Positions 28,758-39,025 of a stretch of DNA of 64,000 nucleotides are shown here, in pieces. Origin of the DNA: Vibrio toranzoniae (lineage in GTDB: Bacteria; Pseudomonadota; Gammaproteobacteria; Enterobacterales; Vibrionaceae); contig NZ_AP025514.1 in the NCBI RefSeq assembly GCF_024347655.1, positions 1,860,001 to 1,924,000 of the forward strand, read 5' to 3'. The position numbers and the translations under genes were made by a program. The first letter of the stretch is position 1. Each line of letters starts with the position of its first letter. The notes under the pieces were generated by a model. The model searched no databases, was not told where the DNA came from, and saw only the letters and a program-made list of their open reading frames with translations.

Positions 28758-29894
28758 CTAGTAGCCGGTTAACTGCATAAAGCCTTTCGCTTCATGGCTG
28801 CCACTCGCCATTATTGGTCCTTCCCAATAAGGTATAACAAAAGGTAACCACATATCTCTGCGTTGGATACGTGTCGTAAGGTTGATATCGTACTGTGGCA
28901 CGTTGATTATCCACTGTAATGGCATTCTTCTGCCATTCAATAACGTCGTGTTCTGCAGAGGCTTAATAGAAATATCAGAATCCGTTAATTGGTAGACTTT
29001 ACCTGAACGTGTGGCTAATGTTCCAAATACATAAGGTAACTGTTGGTTATGGCGATAGCGGCTAATACTCAGTGCTGTACCATCATCAAGGTTGAAAACA
29101 AACCAGTCCCAGCCTTGCTGCCCGACGCCGAGCAAGCCACTGCCCCACTCTTTGTGTACCCATGCCGTACCTTTAACTTCCTTGGTAACACCATCTAGGT
29201 TCAACACACCATTCAATGATAAAAAGGGGGCACTAAAGTTGTAAGACGCAACAGGCAGTAAGTCGTGTTTTTTCTGATACCCATGCTCATCATTGAGCAC
29301 ATAGGGCCCTTTTGCCACGGTATCCAGTTCAAGACCAAATGTATCCGTTTTGACTTGAAGACGACCAGGGAATGGTGTGTTAACCAGTGAACGCCAGTTC
29401 CAGTTATCAATCCAGATTCTAAACGGACGATTGGTCATTCCAGCTTGGCCAATACCACCACGCGCCAAACGCTGCTCTTTCCAGACTTTAGATTCAGAAG
29501 AGATCACTACATTTGAAATATAGATCTGTGGGCTTTGCCATCCCGGAGTCTCGCGTTCATCTGTTGCTATACGAAAGAAACTCCATTGAACCGAGTACTT
29601 TTTACCATCTTCCCCTATCAACGATGCAAAGTAGTGCCACCATTCGTGTTGAAAATCTGGATGAAATGAGAAATCTCGCGGTAAAGAAACGTCTCTATCT
29701 GGCAGCACTGGCTCAAATACATTGAAGTGCTCACTAACCAGCACCGAATTGACTTCATTGACTCCCTTTTCACCGGCATCAACAAAATATGAGTAATAGG
29801 CCCAAATACCGACAAGAGCACCGAAAAAACTGACTAATAAAAGAGAAGAGACAACTCGATGTCTTAGTTTAGTGGTGTGATTCCGTTGAGACAT
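28758..29894 (-). CDS. AttH-like lipocalin-fold secreted protein
   Basis: A 378-residue protein with an N-terminal anchor or signal segment (about 12-35) and the COG5621/AttH fold. Marker motifs include FSFHPDFQHEWWHYFASL and WVHKEWGSG...GWDWF. Family members are encoded with an ABC transporter and are sometimes called predicted secreted hydrolases. The ligand is unknown. The ATG lies one base after the permease stop, so it is the last gene of a three-gene operon. Confidence 0.8.
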   Translation of the reverse strand: MSQRNHTTKLRHRVVSSLLLVSFFGALVGIWAYYSYFVDAGEKGVNEVNSVLVSEHFNVFEPVLPDRDVSLPRDFSFHPDFQHEWWHYFASLIGEDGKKYSVQWSFFRIATDERETPGWQSPQIYISNVVISSESKVWKEQRLARGGIGQAGMTNRPFRIWIDNWNWRSLVNTPFPGRLQVKTDTFGLELDTVAKGPYVLNDEHGYQKKHDLLPVASYNFSAPFLSLNGVLNLDGVTKEVKGTAWVHKEWGSGLLGVGQQGWDWFVFNLDDGTALSISRYRHNQQLPYVFGTLATRSGKVYQLTDSDISIKPLQNTTLLNGRRMPLQWIINVPQYDINLTTRIQRRDMWLPFVIPYWEGPIMASGSHEAKGFMQLTGY

Positions 29895-29895
29895 A

Positions 29896-32349
29896 TTAAA
29901 GCGCATCCCTAAGTGATTTCATCGGCGTGTTCCGAATCATTCTCATAACAGGTAAAGCTCCAGCAAGCATTAATGCTGTCATTGCCCACGCAAATGTCAC
30001 CAAATAATCCCATGGAATCACTTGCAACTCGAGTGACCAACCAAAAGATTGCTTAATAACAATATCAACAATCAAACTTGCTAAAGCCAAACCAAGCGGA
30101 ACGGCTATCAAAGAGGAAATGAGTCCAAATACAAACAATTGTAAACTACCAGTTAAAATCAGTTCTTTTGCAGATACACCTAAACACCGTTGCAAAGAAA
30201 TGTGCCTTTGACGCGACACCTCCCCTGCGACAGTAGCAAAGAAGATCCCGAAAACCGCAATAACTAAAGTAATGTTACCTAATGTGTCGGCAATCGCGAA
30301 CGTTCTATCAAACACTCGCATGGCTTGGCTGTGGATATTGTTATTGTCGAAAATACGTTCTGAGCCTAATCGAAATATACTCTCTAATCGGCTGCGTAAA
30401 CCTACAGAATTCACATCATCTTCTAATATAACGCCAAGCCCTACATTGCCTCTGCCTGCAAATCCATACAACCAGTTTCGATGTGACATCATTACCTGAT
30501 GATAAGGATTGCCATAATCGTAATACACACCAACAACCTGCCAACCGGAACCTAGGCTGTCATAAAGGTCAATGTAGTCCCCAGGACGAATGCCCAACTT
30601 TAAAGACATCGACTCGCTGATCAACACGCCTCTAGAATGGTGTAAATGGTACCAATAATTTGGTATACCTAACTTAATCGTCAGTGCTTCCAGTTCACCC
30701 TCAGAGGAGCCAGTACTCACCATTTGAATGCTACCGACAGGTGAAGCGAGATCTTTCTCCCAGCGCCACCACACAGACTCTACTTCAGGTTGTTCTGACA
30801 ACCAACTACTCATACGAGCTGCTGCATTGTTGGTTGGGTAGATATATAGATCCGCCGCCAAACGTTGTGTTAACCATTTGTCGGTGGTGTCCCTAAAGCT
30901 TCCAACCATGGTCTCAACACCAATATTTGCCGTTAATGCCAACATAAAAGCCATGGTCGCAACACCACGATAGCTCATGCTTGAGGCAGCATCAGCGAAG
31001 AACCAACGAGCACGAACCCAACGTAAAGAATAAGAGAGGCTATTGAATAGCTTCCACATCAAGAAAGGTGTAAACAGAGCCACACTAATCAGCATCAGAG
31101 CGATAATAGCAAAACCCGACTCTTGGGTCTGGGGAGCTTGATACACAGCAACAGCCGCCACACAAAAACCACAACCAATCAAGGCCTGCCAAGTAAACTC
31201 AGTACCAGCAAAACGCATCAATGAAAGCCGAGAGGTCAAACGAATAGGTTGAGACTTAAGTAAACGAACCAACGGCCAAGCGCAAGCTAAGAATGCACCA
31301 AGCAATGCCATTAATAAGCTATAACCACTCCAACGCCAACTCCAGCTTAATGTTAAACCAACATTAGCATCATAAAGGTCGCCCAAACTTGAAGAAACAG
31401 CGGGTAACAATTGGTTAGCGAGCATCACGCCAAATATATTGCCGCATATCCAGCTCAGTAGAACCAAAAGCAACAACTCTAAACAAAGTGCTTTTGTTAA
31501 CTGCCACCCTGAAACACCGGTTTGTCTTAAAATACCGACTAACGGTTGACGCTGAATAAAAGAGAGCGACATCGCTTGGTAGAAAATAAATAAACCGACC
31601 ACAAAAGACAGCATACCCATCGCGGTCAGGTTCATGTGAAAAGCACTGGTCAGAGACTCAAGCTCCGCCTTCGAACTACGAGAAATAGTCAATCCATTTG
31701 GTAATATATCTTTGAGTCGTTCAAACTTCTCCGTTGGCATGTCTGAGCACGCAATCACCGAAAGCCCAGAACTGCGTTTGAGCATTCTAAGCAAAGAAAT
31801 ATCCGCTATGAGACGAGTACCGTTGATCAGGTTATTTTGGTCAACGACGATTGGCCCTAACTCAGAGCCATCTATGAGATGGATATAATTCCCATTCGTC
31901 CACCCCATATACTCAGCAAGATCATTACTAACAAGAATTGGGTATGGTGGCTTCATTAGGTTTAAAGTCGTGAGGTCTTTTAAGGCAGTACCAGGCTGAA
32001 GTTGGAGCATAGACACGGGGTCTAAACCAGTCAGCATAAAGTTCGCCCCGTTTTCATCAGTGATACGATGATAGTCAAAAGGAGAGCACTGCTGAAATCC
32101 ATCACGGCGAAGCTGAATATAAAAACCTTGTGGAATTTTATTGGCGTTGTGTTTTGGTCGAATACGGTAAGGAAGAGGATTTGAAAACAGTCGCTCGCCA
32201 TGGGTATAGCTTTGTTTGGCATGTTGGTTGATTGCTGTAACACCAACCAGTAGTGAGACGCCAAGGGTTAAACCAAGCCATACCAAGATAATCTGAAGAG
32301 GGTAACGTCGATAGTGACCAAGTAGCGCTTTAACTACGGGCCATAACAT
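29896..32349 (-). CDS. FtsX/MacB-type ABC permease
   Basis: An 817-residue permease with an N-terminal helix, a large periplasmic domain, a first helix bundle (about 250-400), a second periplasmic domain and a second bundle (about 680-815). This is the duplicated FtsX plan of the AttFG or YbbP type. The start MLWPVVKALLGHYRR lies inside the end of the ATPase gene (20-bp overlap). It probably moves a lipid or lipoprotein-like ligand with the AttH-like protein, by analogy with LolCDE-type systems. Confidence 0.85.
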   Translation of the reverse strand: MLWPVVKALLGHYRRYPLQIILVWLGLTLGVSLLVGVTAINQHAKQSYTHGERLFSNPLPYRIRPKHNANKIPQGFYIQLRRDGFQQCSPFDYHRITDENGANFMLTGLDPVSMLQLQPGTALKDLTTLNLMKPPYPILVSNDLAEYMGWTNGNYIHLIDGSELGPIVVDQNNLINGTRLIADISLLRMLKRSSGLSVIACSDMPTEKFERLKDILPNGLTISRSSKAELESLTSAFHMNLTAMGMLSFVVGLFIFYQAMSLSFIQRQPLVGILRQTGVSGWQLTKALCLELLLLVLLSWICGNIFGVMLANQLLPAVSSSLGDLYDANVGLTLSWSWRWSGYSLLMALLGAFLACAWPLVRLLKSQPIRLTSRLSLMRFAGTEFTWQALIGCGFCVAAVAVYQAPQTQESGFAIIALMLISVALFTPFLMWKLFNSLSYSLRWVRARWFFADAASSMSYRGVATMAFMLALTANIGVETMVGSFRDTTDKWLTQRLAADLYIYPTNNAAARMSSWLSEQPEVESVWWRWEKDLASPVGSIQMVSTGSSEGELEALTIKLGIPNYWYHLHHSRGVLISESMSLKLGIRPGDYIDLYDSLGSGWQVVGVYYDYGNPYHQVMMSHRNWLYGFAGRGNVGLGVILEDDVNSVGLRSRLESIFRLGSERIFDNNNIHSQAMRVFDRTFAIADTLGNITLVIAVFGIFFATVAGEVSRQRHISLQRCLGVSAKELILTGSLQLFVFGLISSLIAVPLGLALASLIVDIVIKQSFGWSLELQVIPWDYLVTFAWAMTALMLAGALPVMRMIRNTPMKSLRDAL

Positions 32350-33013
32350 GCAATTGCCCTCCTTGCAGACGGATTCGACCATCCATGTGTAACGCCACTT
32401 TTTCACTGTGAGTGACAAGCAACAGTGTACATTCTAATTGACGAGTCAACGAAGTCAGTAAACGCATCACCGCTTCTGCATTTCTCTCATCCAAACTACC
32501 CGTTGGCTCGTCAGCCAATAAGATTTTGGGTTCCATATACAAAGCTCGAGCAATCGCTGCACGCTGTTGTTGACCACCAGACGCCTCTTCTGGGTAACGC
32601 CCGAGTAAAGGCATTAAATCGAGAGCGGATAGAATTTGTCGCCACAAACCTTTATCTTCAGGTAAGCCCTTTAGTTGTCGGCAAAATCGGATGTTATCAG
32701 CTATGTTAAGCGTTGGAAGTAAATTGAATTGCTGAAAGATGTGACCGATATTATTTCTGCGATATGCGGTACGATTGCGCTCAGTCGAATCATGCATATT
32801 GAAGTTAGGGAAAGCGATTTCACCAGAATCGGCAAGGTCTAAACCCGCAATAAGATTCAGTAACGTACTTTTACCAGAGCCGCTTTCGCCCATTAATGCC
32901 AACTGGTCACCTTGGTTTAACGTTAACTCTGCACCTTGCAAAACAGGGTGAAATTCCCCCCCATCGACATAGCCTTTACATAGGTCTGAAAGCTTTAACA
33001 TTAAACCGCTCAC
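32330..33013 (-). CDS. ABC transporter ATP-binding protein (LolD/MacB-like)
   Basis: A 227-residue ATPase with Walker A GESGSGKST, signature SGGQQQRAAIARA and Walker B ILLADEPTGSLD. It energises the overlapping FtsX-type permease. The start is either a GTG at 33013 or an ATG four codons later; no strong ribosome site decides it. First gene of the ATPase-permease-AttH operon. Confidence 0.9.
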   Translation of the reverse strand: MSGLMLKLSDLCKGYVDGGEFHPVLQGAELTLNQGDQLALMGESGSGKSTLLNLIAGLDLADSGEIAFPNFNMHDSTERNRTAYRRNNIGHIFQQFNLLPTLNIADNIRFCRQLKGLPEDKGLWRQILSALDLMPLLGRYPEEASGGQQQRAAIARALYMEPKILLADEPTGSLDERNAEAVMRLLTSLTRQLECTLLLVTHSEKVALHMDGRIRLQGGQLHVMARS

Positions 33014-33123
33014 ATTAGTTAGAATTTGGAAGAAGAATCTACACTAATTCCCTGTTAGGAGGAAGTATTTTGAAAGATAGATCACACGCCAATAATAAAG
33101 TGATGTGATAGATGCGCTCTACT

Positions 33124-34497
33124 TCAATTTTCTATTAAATTTTTAATCCATTTCCTTGTTTTTACCCGATAGAGCGAACCGCCCCATTTAATCACCTCTT
33201 CAGTTAAGAACAGTAAATACACCCACTCAGGCGTGAACTTGAGATAAATAGCGGCGATCGCTGCCAATGGAATACCGATAACCCACTGAGCAATCAAGTC
33301 TTGATAGAGACAAAACTTAACATCCCCTCCTGCTCTCAGTACCCCTACAATGACCGTCATCGGAATTGAGCGAAGCACAATCCCTACGCTTAGAATCAGA
33401 ATGAACTTTTCCGAAAGGGCTCTGGTTTCCTCAGTCAAAGCGCTAAACGAATTCAGTATTGGCGTTTGCATAAAGTAGAGAAAAATCGCAACAACAATAC
33501 TGGTCAAGAAACACAAAATCGTTAAGCCCAAAGCTTGATAGTAAACTGCTTCATTGTGCTTAGCACCAAGTTGATTTCCAACCAAAACCGCAGCCGCATT
33601 CGACATGCCAATCAATAGGCTCAATGAGATAGACTCAACCGGCGTCATGACTGACAGTGCAGCCAAACCTTGAACGCCCGATTGTCCCATGATTGCGTGA
33701 TAAGCAAAAAGGCCACCAGCCCAAGCTAAGAAATTAAACGTCGTCGGCAACGATAACTTCAGAAAACGAACCACTTTTTCAACGGTCGCTGCCGCTTTAA
33801 TATCGCAGAATTTAAAGGCTAATAAATGCTTAGAGAAATAGAGGTAACCAAACAAGGTCGCCACTTCAATAGCCCCACTCATTACCGTCGCAATCGCTGC
33901 GCCTTTTATACCAAGAGCAGGAAAGCCCAAATGACCGAAGATCAGTACCCAGTTTAAGAACACATTAGAAAGGATGCCAATACCACTAAAGAAAGTACTG
34001 ATACCCGGTTTATGCATCGCTCTTAAGCCAACAGCCATGCTGCTAACGCACGATACCGCCAACATGCTAAATGAGGTAATAACGATGTATTCCATACCCA
34101 AATTAATGACTTCTTGAGAGTCCGTGGTCACGCCCATGATTTGCGCAGGGAAAGAGACAAAGAAAACAATAGTCAGTAACGCAAACAACGTCGAGACCAA
34201 CCACGTTAGTGCCGTGCTTTCCCTCACACCTTGTTTGTCGCCCGCTCCCCAATATTGTGCGGTCAACAATGCGCCACCCGTGGTCACACCCACCAACATA
34301 ATGGTGGTCACAAACATGGCACGGCTTGCAACACCGACTGCGGCAATGTCAGCTTCTCCAAGCTGACCCAACATCAACACATCCACTAAGCCTCGGCTTG
34401 AAAACATAATGCTCTGTAAAGTGATAGGCAAAGCAATCGCAATAAGCCTACGAACAAAATCACCGCGAGTGTGATGAAGAATGGAAGAGAGCAACAT
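33124..34497 (-). CDS. MATE-family efflux transporter
   Basis: A 457-residue protein with 12 hydrophobic segments. The MATE duplication is visible in DVLMLGQLGEADIAAVG in the first half and SISLSLLIGMSNAAAVLVG in the second. It is likely a Na+- or H+-coupled drug or metabolite exporter of the DinF/NorM superfamily. The substrate is not predictable. It stands alone. Confidence 0.85.
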   Translation of the reverse strand: MLLSSILHHTRGDFVRRLIAIALPITLQSIMFSSRGLVDVLMLGQLGEADIAAVGVASRAMFVTTIMLVGVTTGGALLTAQYWGAGDKQGVRESTALTWLVSTLFALLTIVFFVSFPAQIMGVTTDSQEVINLGMEYIVITSFSMLAVSCVSSMAVGLRAMHKPGISTFFSGIGILSNVFLNWVLIFGHLGFPALGIKGAAIATVMSGAIEVATLFGYLYFSKHLLAFKFCDIKAAATVEKVVRFLKLSLPTTFNFLAWAGGLFAYHAIMGQSGVQGLAALSVMTPVESISLSLLIGMSNAAAVLVGNQLGAKHNEAVYYQALGLTILCFLTSIVVAIFLYFMQTPILNSFSALTEETRALSEKFILILSVGIVLRSIPMTVIVGVLRAGGDVKFCLYQDLIAQWVIGIPLAAIAAIYLKFTPEWVYLLFLTEEVIKWGGSLYRVKTRKWIKNLIEN

Positions 34498-34593
34498 AGA
34501 GATACCTAAACGGAACGTATTGATGAATAAAGATAAATATCGCGCTATTATATCAATGTTCGGTTTTTAACCACAGAGATAAATGGAGTAACA

Positions 34594-36024
34594 ATGAAGA
34601 AAGTACTGGTTTTAGGCGCTTCTGGATATGTTGGTTCACAACTCCTCCCTCTCCTGCTTGAACAAGGCTACCAAGTCACTGCAGCAGCAAGGCATATTGA
34701 CTATTTAAAGGCAAGAACCCAACCTCACGACAACTTATCACTCGAATACCTTGATCTCGCCGATCAAGCGGCGACGCAAGCATTAGTGCCTGATTTTGAT
34801 CTTATCTTCTTCTTAGTTCATGGGATGGCAGAAGGCCATGATTTCATTGATTACGAACTCAGCTTAGCGCGTAACTTTATTTCAGCGCTTGGGCCGAAGA
34901 ATCAACACGTTATCTATCTCAGCTCTCTTCAGCCTCAAACCGGTGACTCAGAACACCTTCAAGCCAGAAAAAAAACCGGACAGCTACTTCGAAAAGGCCC
35001 CGTTCCAGTAACCGAGCTCCAAGCTGGCGTCATCATTGGCCCCGGCTCTGCGGCATTTGAGATCATGCGAGATTTCGTTTACAACCTACCCATCATGATT
35101 GCGCCAAAATGGGTCGACTCCAAAGCCAACCCAATCGCCTTGCAAAACCTTAACCACTACTTGCTGAAACTCGCACAGGACACACCCAATGAAAGTCAAA
35201 CGTTTGAGGTTGGCGGACCTGATATTGTCTCTTACCGAAATCAGTTTGCTCATATAGCCAAAACAGCCGATCGCCCACTGAGGCTTTGGGCAACATCATT
35301 ACTAACGCCTCAAATCGCTTCCTATTGGTTAGGCGTGGTAACTTCTGTCCCTTCAAATATAGGCAGAGCACTTCTTGCAGGCTTAAAGCATGACTTTATT
35401 GCTAGTTCGACGACCATAAGAGAAATGTACCCTCAGAAGCTTATATCGTTCGAGAGTATGGTTGAGCAAGCCATTCACGCTGAAGGAAATTTCGTTAAAA
35501 GTAATGTCTGGGGCTTCGATAAAACCGCGTTCAAACGATGGCAGGCTGGGTATGGCTACTACCCCAAGAAAACTGGTGCAAGCATCACTTCAACCGCGTC
35601 ACTGGAATCACTGTGGGATGTCGCACAGCAGATAGGCAGCCCCAAGCAAGGTTATTTCTTTGCTAACGCTTTATGGCGCACACGAGAATGGCTAGATGTT
35701 CTGTTTGGTGGCGGTATACCCGTTCGACAAATGCCTGAAGGCCCAAACTTAAAAGTCGGTGACAAAATAGACTCGTGGAAAGTCATTCGCTGTGAAGAAA
35801 ACCAGTTCTTATCTCTACTTTTTGGTATGAAAGGCCCAGGGTTAGGGAGACTGGAAATTACGGTATCTGACCAAGATGACTGCCGCGAACTGAACATATC
35901 AGCTTGGTGGCATCCAAAAGGCTTTTTAGGATTGTTATATTGGTTCGCAATGATGCCAGCCCATCTGTTTATCTTTAAGGGCATGGTGAAGGCGATTGAG
36001 AAGCAGGCACAAGAGCAGGATTAG
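34594..36024 (+). CDS. YbjT-like SDR protein with DUF2867
   Basis: A 476-residue protein. The N-terminal NAD(P)-binding Rossmann fold starts with VLVLGASGYVGSQLL (about 1-230). A C-terminal DUF2867 domain (about 330-470) includes the WWHPKGFLGLLYW stretch. Length and layout equal E. coli YbjT. The reaction is unknown. GGAGTAACA precedes the ATG. Confidence 0.8.
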   Translation: MKKVLVLGASGYVGSQLLPLLLEQGYQVTAAARHIDYLKARTQPHDNLSLEYLDLADQAATQALVPDFDLIFFLVHGMAEGHDFIDYELSLARNFISALGPKNQHVIYLSSLQPQTGDSEHLQARKKTGQLLRKGPVPVTELQAGVIIGPGSAAFEIMRDFVYNLPIMIAPKWVDSKANPIALQNLNHYLLKLAQDTPNESQTFEVGGPDIVSYRNQFAHIAKTADRPLRLWATSLLTPQIASYWLGVVTSVPSNIGRALLAGLKHDFIASSTTIREMYPQKLISFESMVEQAIHAEGNFVKSNVWGFDKTAFKRWQAGYGYYPKKTGASITSTASLESLWDVAQQIGSPKQGYFFANALWRTREWLDVLFGGGIPVRQMPEGPNLKVGDKIDSWKVIRCEENQFLSLLFGMKGPGLGRLEITVSDQDDCRELNISAWWHPKGFLGLLYWFAMMPAHLFIFKGMVKAIEKQAQEQD

Positions 36025-36135
36025 AAGCGGATACAGGATTAGAGTAACGGGATGAGAAGAGATTAAAAGCAGATTCGAGTGCCGAGATGCGAAAAGACTT
36101 AACAGCAAATTTGCGACACGCGCTATGAGAGGCAC

Positions 36136-36160
36136 AAAAAGAGCGGATAATTCCGCTCTT
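36136..36160 (-). terminator. Intrinsic terminator of the bcr-DUF2913 pair
   Basis: AAGAGCGGA / TCCGCTCTT stem, A5 on the left, 33 bp after the DUF2913-like gene. Confidence 0.8.
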
Positions 36161-36192
36161 CGTATCTCTCATCTCGTATCCCGAATCCGCGA

Positions 36193-36852
36193 CTAGCCAA
36201 TAAAGCTAATTGGAATCTCAGCCAATTGATTACCTTGGTTTGCAGGATAAACGATATATTCACCGTGGTACTTCACCGCAGACTTGTAGTCCGTCACTTT
36301 GTGAAGCATAAAACCCGCTTCCATCGCCGCTTGAATAAACTCAGCGTGGTTTCCGCGAACAAACCAGTTCATTGGCTTAACCATCAACTCGCCGTCGAAA
36401 GAGTCGTCACACTGTTTGCCACACAAGGCAAATGAGTGCTCACCATCGGTAAAGAATTGGATTTTTCCACCAGTGGTTAGCTCGTCTTCGCTTGATACGC
36501 TCCAACCCATCTCGTACATCTTGTCCATAAACGCTTCAACATCGCTGTCTTTTAGCGCTTTCGGTTCCTCGCCTTCAGGGAAAAACTGACCGTAGAAAGC
36601 AGAGATACGTTTGAAGGTAAAGGTTAAATCAGAGTTGTTACCCTTTGAGCGCCCCTGCTTTTGCCAGCGAACTAAGTCCGGCACAATCACGCGATCGTAA
36701 GATTGAGCCTTAATCGCTTTGGTTACCCAACGAACCAGGTAAAGGTTGTTTGCAATAGGTGCGTCAATCGCTTTACCTGACTTATGCAGAGCGTATAACT
36801 CACCTAGCGCATCATTCACTAACTTCTGAATTTCAATATAGTATTTTGACAT
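36193..36852 (-). CDS. DUF2913-like protein
   Basis: A 219-residue soluble protein starting MSKYYIEIQKLVNDALGE. The VRWVTKAIKAQ and FTFKRISAFYGQFFPEGE segments look like the DUF2913 family of vibrios and relatives; this is recognition from memory, not a search. The function is unknown. Its ATG overlaps the stop of bcr (TAATG), so it is translationally coupled to the efflux gene. Confidence 0.6.
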   Translation of the reverse strand: MSKYYIEIQKLVNDALGELYALHKSGKAIDAPIANNLYLVRWVTKAIKAQSYDRVIVPDLVRWQKQGRSKGNNSDLTFTFKRISAFYGQFFPEGEEPKALKDSDVEAFMDKMYEMGWSVSSEDELTTGGKIQFFTDGEHSFALCGKQCDDSFDGELMVKPMNWFVRGNHAEFIQAAMEAGFMLHKVTDYKSAVKYHGEYIVYPANQGNQLAEIPISFIG

Positions 36853-38069
36853 TATGCCTTCTTTCCTAATGTCCAATATAGTAATGCTGACATTACTGCA
36901 CACGCAGCCATTACCATAGCCATAGACCCAGCACTGTCACTTGGTAGCATCGCAACGATCGCTCCAACGACAGAACCAGTACCAAATCTTAATGTTCCCG
37001 CAAGCGATGAAGCCGTGCCTGCCATGTTTGGATAACCACTTAGCAATAGACCCATGGAGTTACTACCAATTGTAGAAATAGTGCCAATAAACAGCATCAC
37101 AAACGGCACAATACCCCAAAGCCCGAGATCCAATGCCCAACCGGCCAGTAAACCCACGCCAGCCAGTAATTGAATGACTAGCGCTGTTCTCAGCATGGTA
37201 TGAGAACCGACCTTTTTAACGATTCGACCATTGATTGTCGTCATTAGAATCATCGCAACAATATTCAGGCCAAACAGATAACCGAACAGGTCAGGACGTA
37301 CGCCGTAGATATCAATGTAGACAAAAGAACCTGCGGTTAAGAATGCAAACATCCCAGAGAACGAGAACGCACCCGAGAAAATCAGGCCCATAGCGGTCGG
37401 GTTTTTACATAAACGAGCGTAATTGCGAATCGTCGTTTTAAAGCGCAGTGGCTGGCGATTTTCAACAGACAGTGTCTCAGGGATTTTGATCATTACCGCG
37501 AGGATCACAATCACCGCAAAAATAGCTAAGACCCAAAAGATTGAACGCCAGCCGAACCACAATGCCAAGTAACCGCCAATCATAGGTGCGATAAGTGGCG
37601 CAACCGTCATCACCAAGGTAACGAACGACATCGTTCTTGCGAAATCTTCACGGTCAAACATATCACGCACAACGGCTTGGATAATGACCGCCGCCGCCGC
37701 CCCTGCAAAACCTTGAGCAGTACGAACTAACGTTAACGCTTCAATGCCATGAGTAGTGGCACTCACAACAGACGCAATCGCAAAGAAGAAGACACCAATC
37801 AGTAGAACTGGCTTTCGACCATAACTGTCGGCTAACGGGCCATGTAACAACTGACCTAACGCAAAACCTGCGGTGTACGCTGTGAGTGTGATTTGTACTT
37901 CACCCGCTGTTACGCCGAGATCTTTGGCGATCGTTGGCATTGCGGGCAGGTACATATCGATGGCGAGTGGTGTCAGTGCACCAATCGCACCCAGAACCAA
38001 AAATAGCATCCAACCTAACTGAGGAGTTTGTGGTTGTGAATTTGGGGTCTGTTGGGTAGACGTTTGCAT
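36852..38069 (-). CDS. bcr: Bcr/CflA-family drug efflux protein
   Basis: A 405-residue major-facilitator protein with 12 helices. PLAIDMYLPAMPTIA in helix 1 and LLHGPLADSYGRKPVLL (motif A) are typical of the Bcr/CflA drug/proton antiporters. The start is the ATG giving MQTSTQQTP, with GGAG upstream; the frame extends further without support. Its location next to rsuA matches E. coli bcr-rsuA. Confidence 0.88.
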   Translation of the reverse strand: MQTSTQQTPNSQPQTPQLGWMLFLVLGAIGALTPLAIDMYLPAMPTIAKDLGVTAGEVQITLTAYTAGFALGQLLHGPLADSYGRKPVLLIGVFFFAIASVVSATTHGIEALTLVRTAQGFAGAAAAVIIQAVVRDMFDREDFARTMSFVTLVMTVAPLIAPMIGGYLALWFGWRSIFWVLAIFAVIVILAVMIKIPETLSVENRQPLRFKTTIRNYARLCKNPTAMGLIFSGAFSFSGMFAFLTAGSFVYIDIYGVRPDLFGYLFGLNIVAMILMTTINGRIVKKVGSHTMLRTALVIQLLAGVGLLAGWALDLGLWGIVPFVMLFIGTISTIGSNSMGLLLSGYPNMAGTASSLAGTLRFGTGSVVGAIVAMLPSDSAGSMAMVMAACAVMSALLYWTLGKKA

Positions 38070-38232
38070 AACTCTCCGACTAAGTACGAGGTTTATGTGA
38101 GCAGGAACATTCGCACAACAATACACGAATATGGGCATAACAATAACAAATAGGAATAATGGCTGAAACTGTCCTAGTACCAGTCAACATCATCAGCCGA
38201 CACTATCCATGGTCGGCCATACAACGAAAGGG

Positions 38233-38928
38233 TTACTTCCAGATAGAATCAACTTCTTCTTGCGTTAGGTAACGGTATTCACCTAATTCTAAAGATTCGT
38301 CCATCTCAATTTCGCCAATACGCTCACGGTGTAGTGCTTCTACCTTGTTACCAAGCGCCGCAAACATACGTTTTACTTGGTGGTATTTGCCTTCGTGAAT
38401 CGTTAATAGAACTTCACGCTCTGCACGAACATCAAGATGTGCAGGAAGTGTTAGGCTATCTTCACTCTTAAGCTGAATACCTTCTTTGAACTTCTCAATG
38501 TAGTCAGCTTCAACAGGATCAACCAACCACACACGGTACGTTTTTTTGCATTTATGCTTTGGTGATGTAATACGGTGGGACCACTTCCCATCATCAGTAA
38601 TCAACACAAGGCCAGTAGTATCAACATCTAGACGACCAGCAAAGTGTAGCTTGTCCATTTTGATTTCATCAAGCAATTCAAACGCGATACGATTTGCGCC
38701 ATCTTCATGCGAACAGACAAAGCCTTCTGGCTTATACAGCATGATATAACGTGGACCGTGAACATGCAGTTCATTCCCTTGCCATTCTACCACGCACTCT
38801 TCAGTTACCTTAAGTGAGCCGCTTTTTTGAATGACATCATTCACTGTCACTGCTTTTGATTTTAATAAGTGTGTTGCTTCTCTTCGCGTGACGCCTAATG
38901 CATCGCACAGAAATTTATCTAAACGCAT
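38233..38928 (-). CDS. rsuA: 16S rRNA pseudouridine(516) synthase
   Basis: A 231-residue enzyme with an N-terminal S4 RNA-binding domain (about 1-55) and an RsuA-family catalytic domain. The active-site aspartate lies in GRLDVDTTGLVLITDDG, and GKYHQVKRMFAALGNKV is typical. It modifies U516 in 16S rRNA during assembly. It is divergent from radD, as in E. coli. Confidence 0.93.
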   Translation of the reverse strand: MRLDKFLCDALGVTRREATHLLKSKAVTVNDVIQKSGSLKVTEECVVEWQGNELHVHGPRYIMLYKPEGFVCSHEDGANRIAFELLDEIKMDKLHFAGRLDVDTTGLVLITDDGKWSHRITSPKHKCKKTYRVWLVDPVEADYIEKFKEGIQLKSEDSLTLPAHLDVRAEREVLLTIHEGKYHQVKRMFAALGNKVEALHRERIGEIEMDESLELGEYRYLTQEEVDSIWK

Positions 38929-39025
38929 GAATACCTCAACTAATCTAAGTCAGGTATTATAGTCACCTTTGCTCAATTAGTTGAGCTATTTCACACTATT
39001 TGTTTTTCATTTTACAAGATGCGAT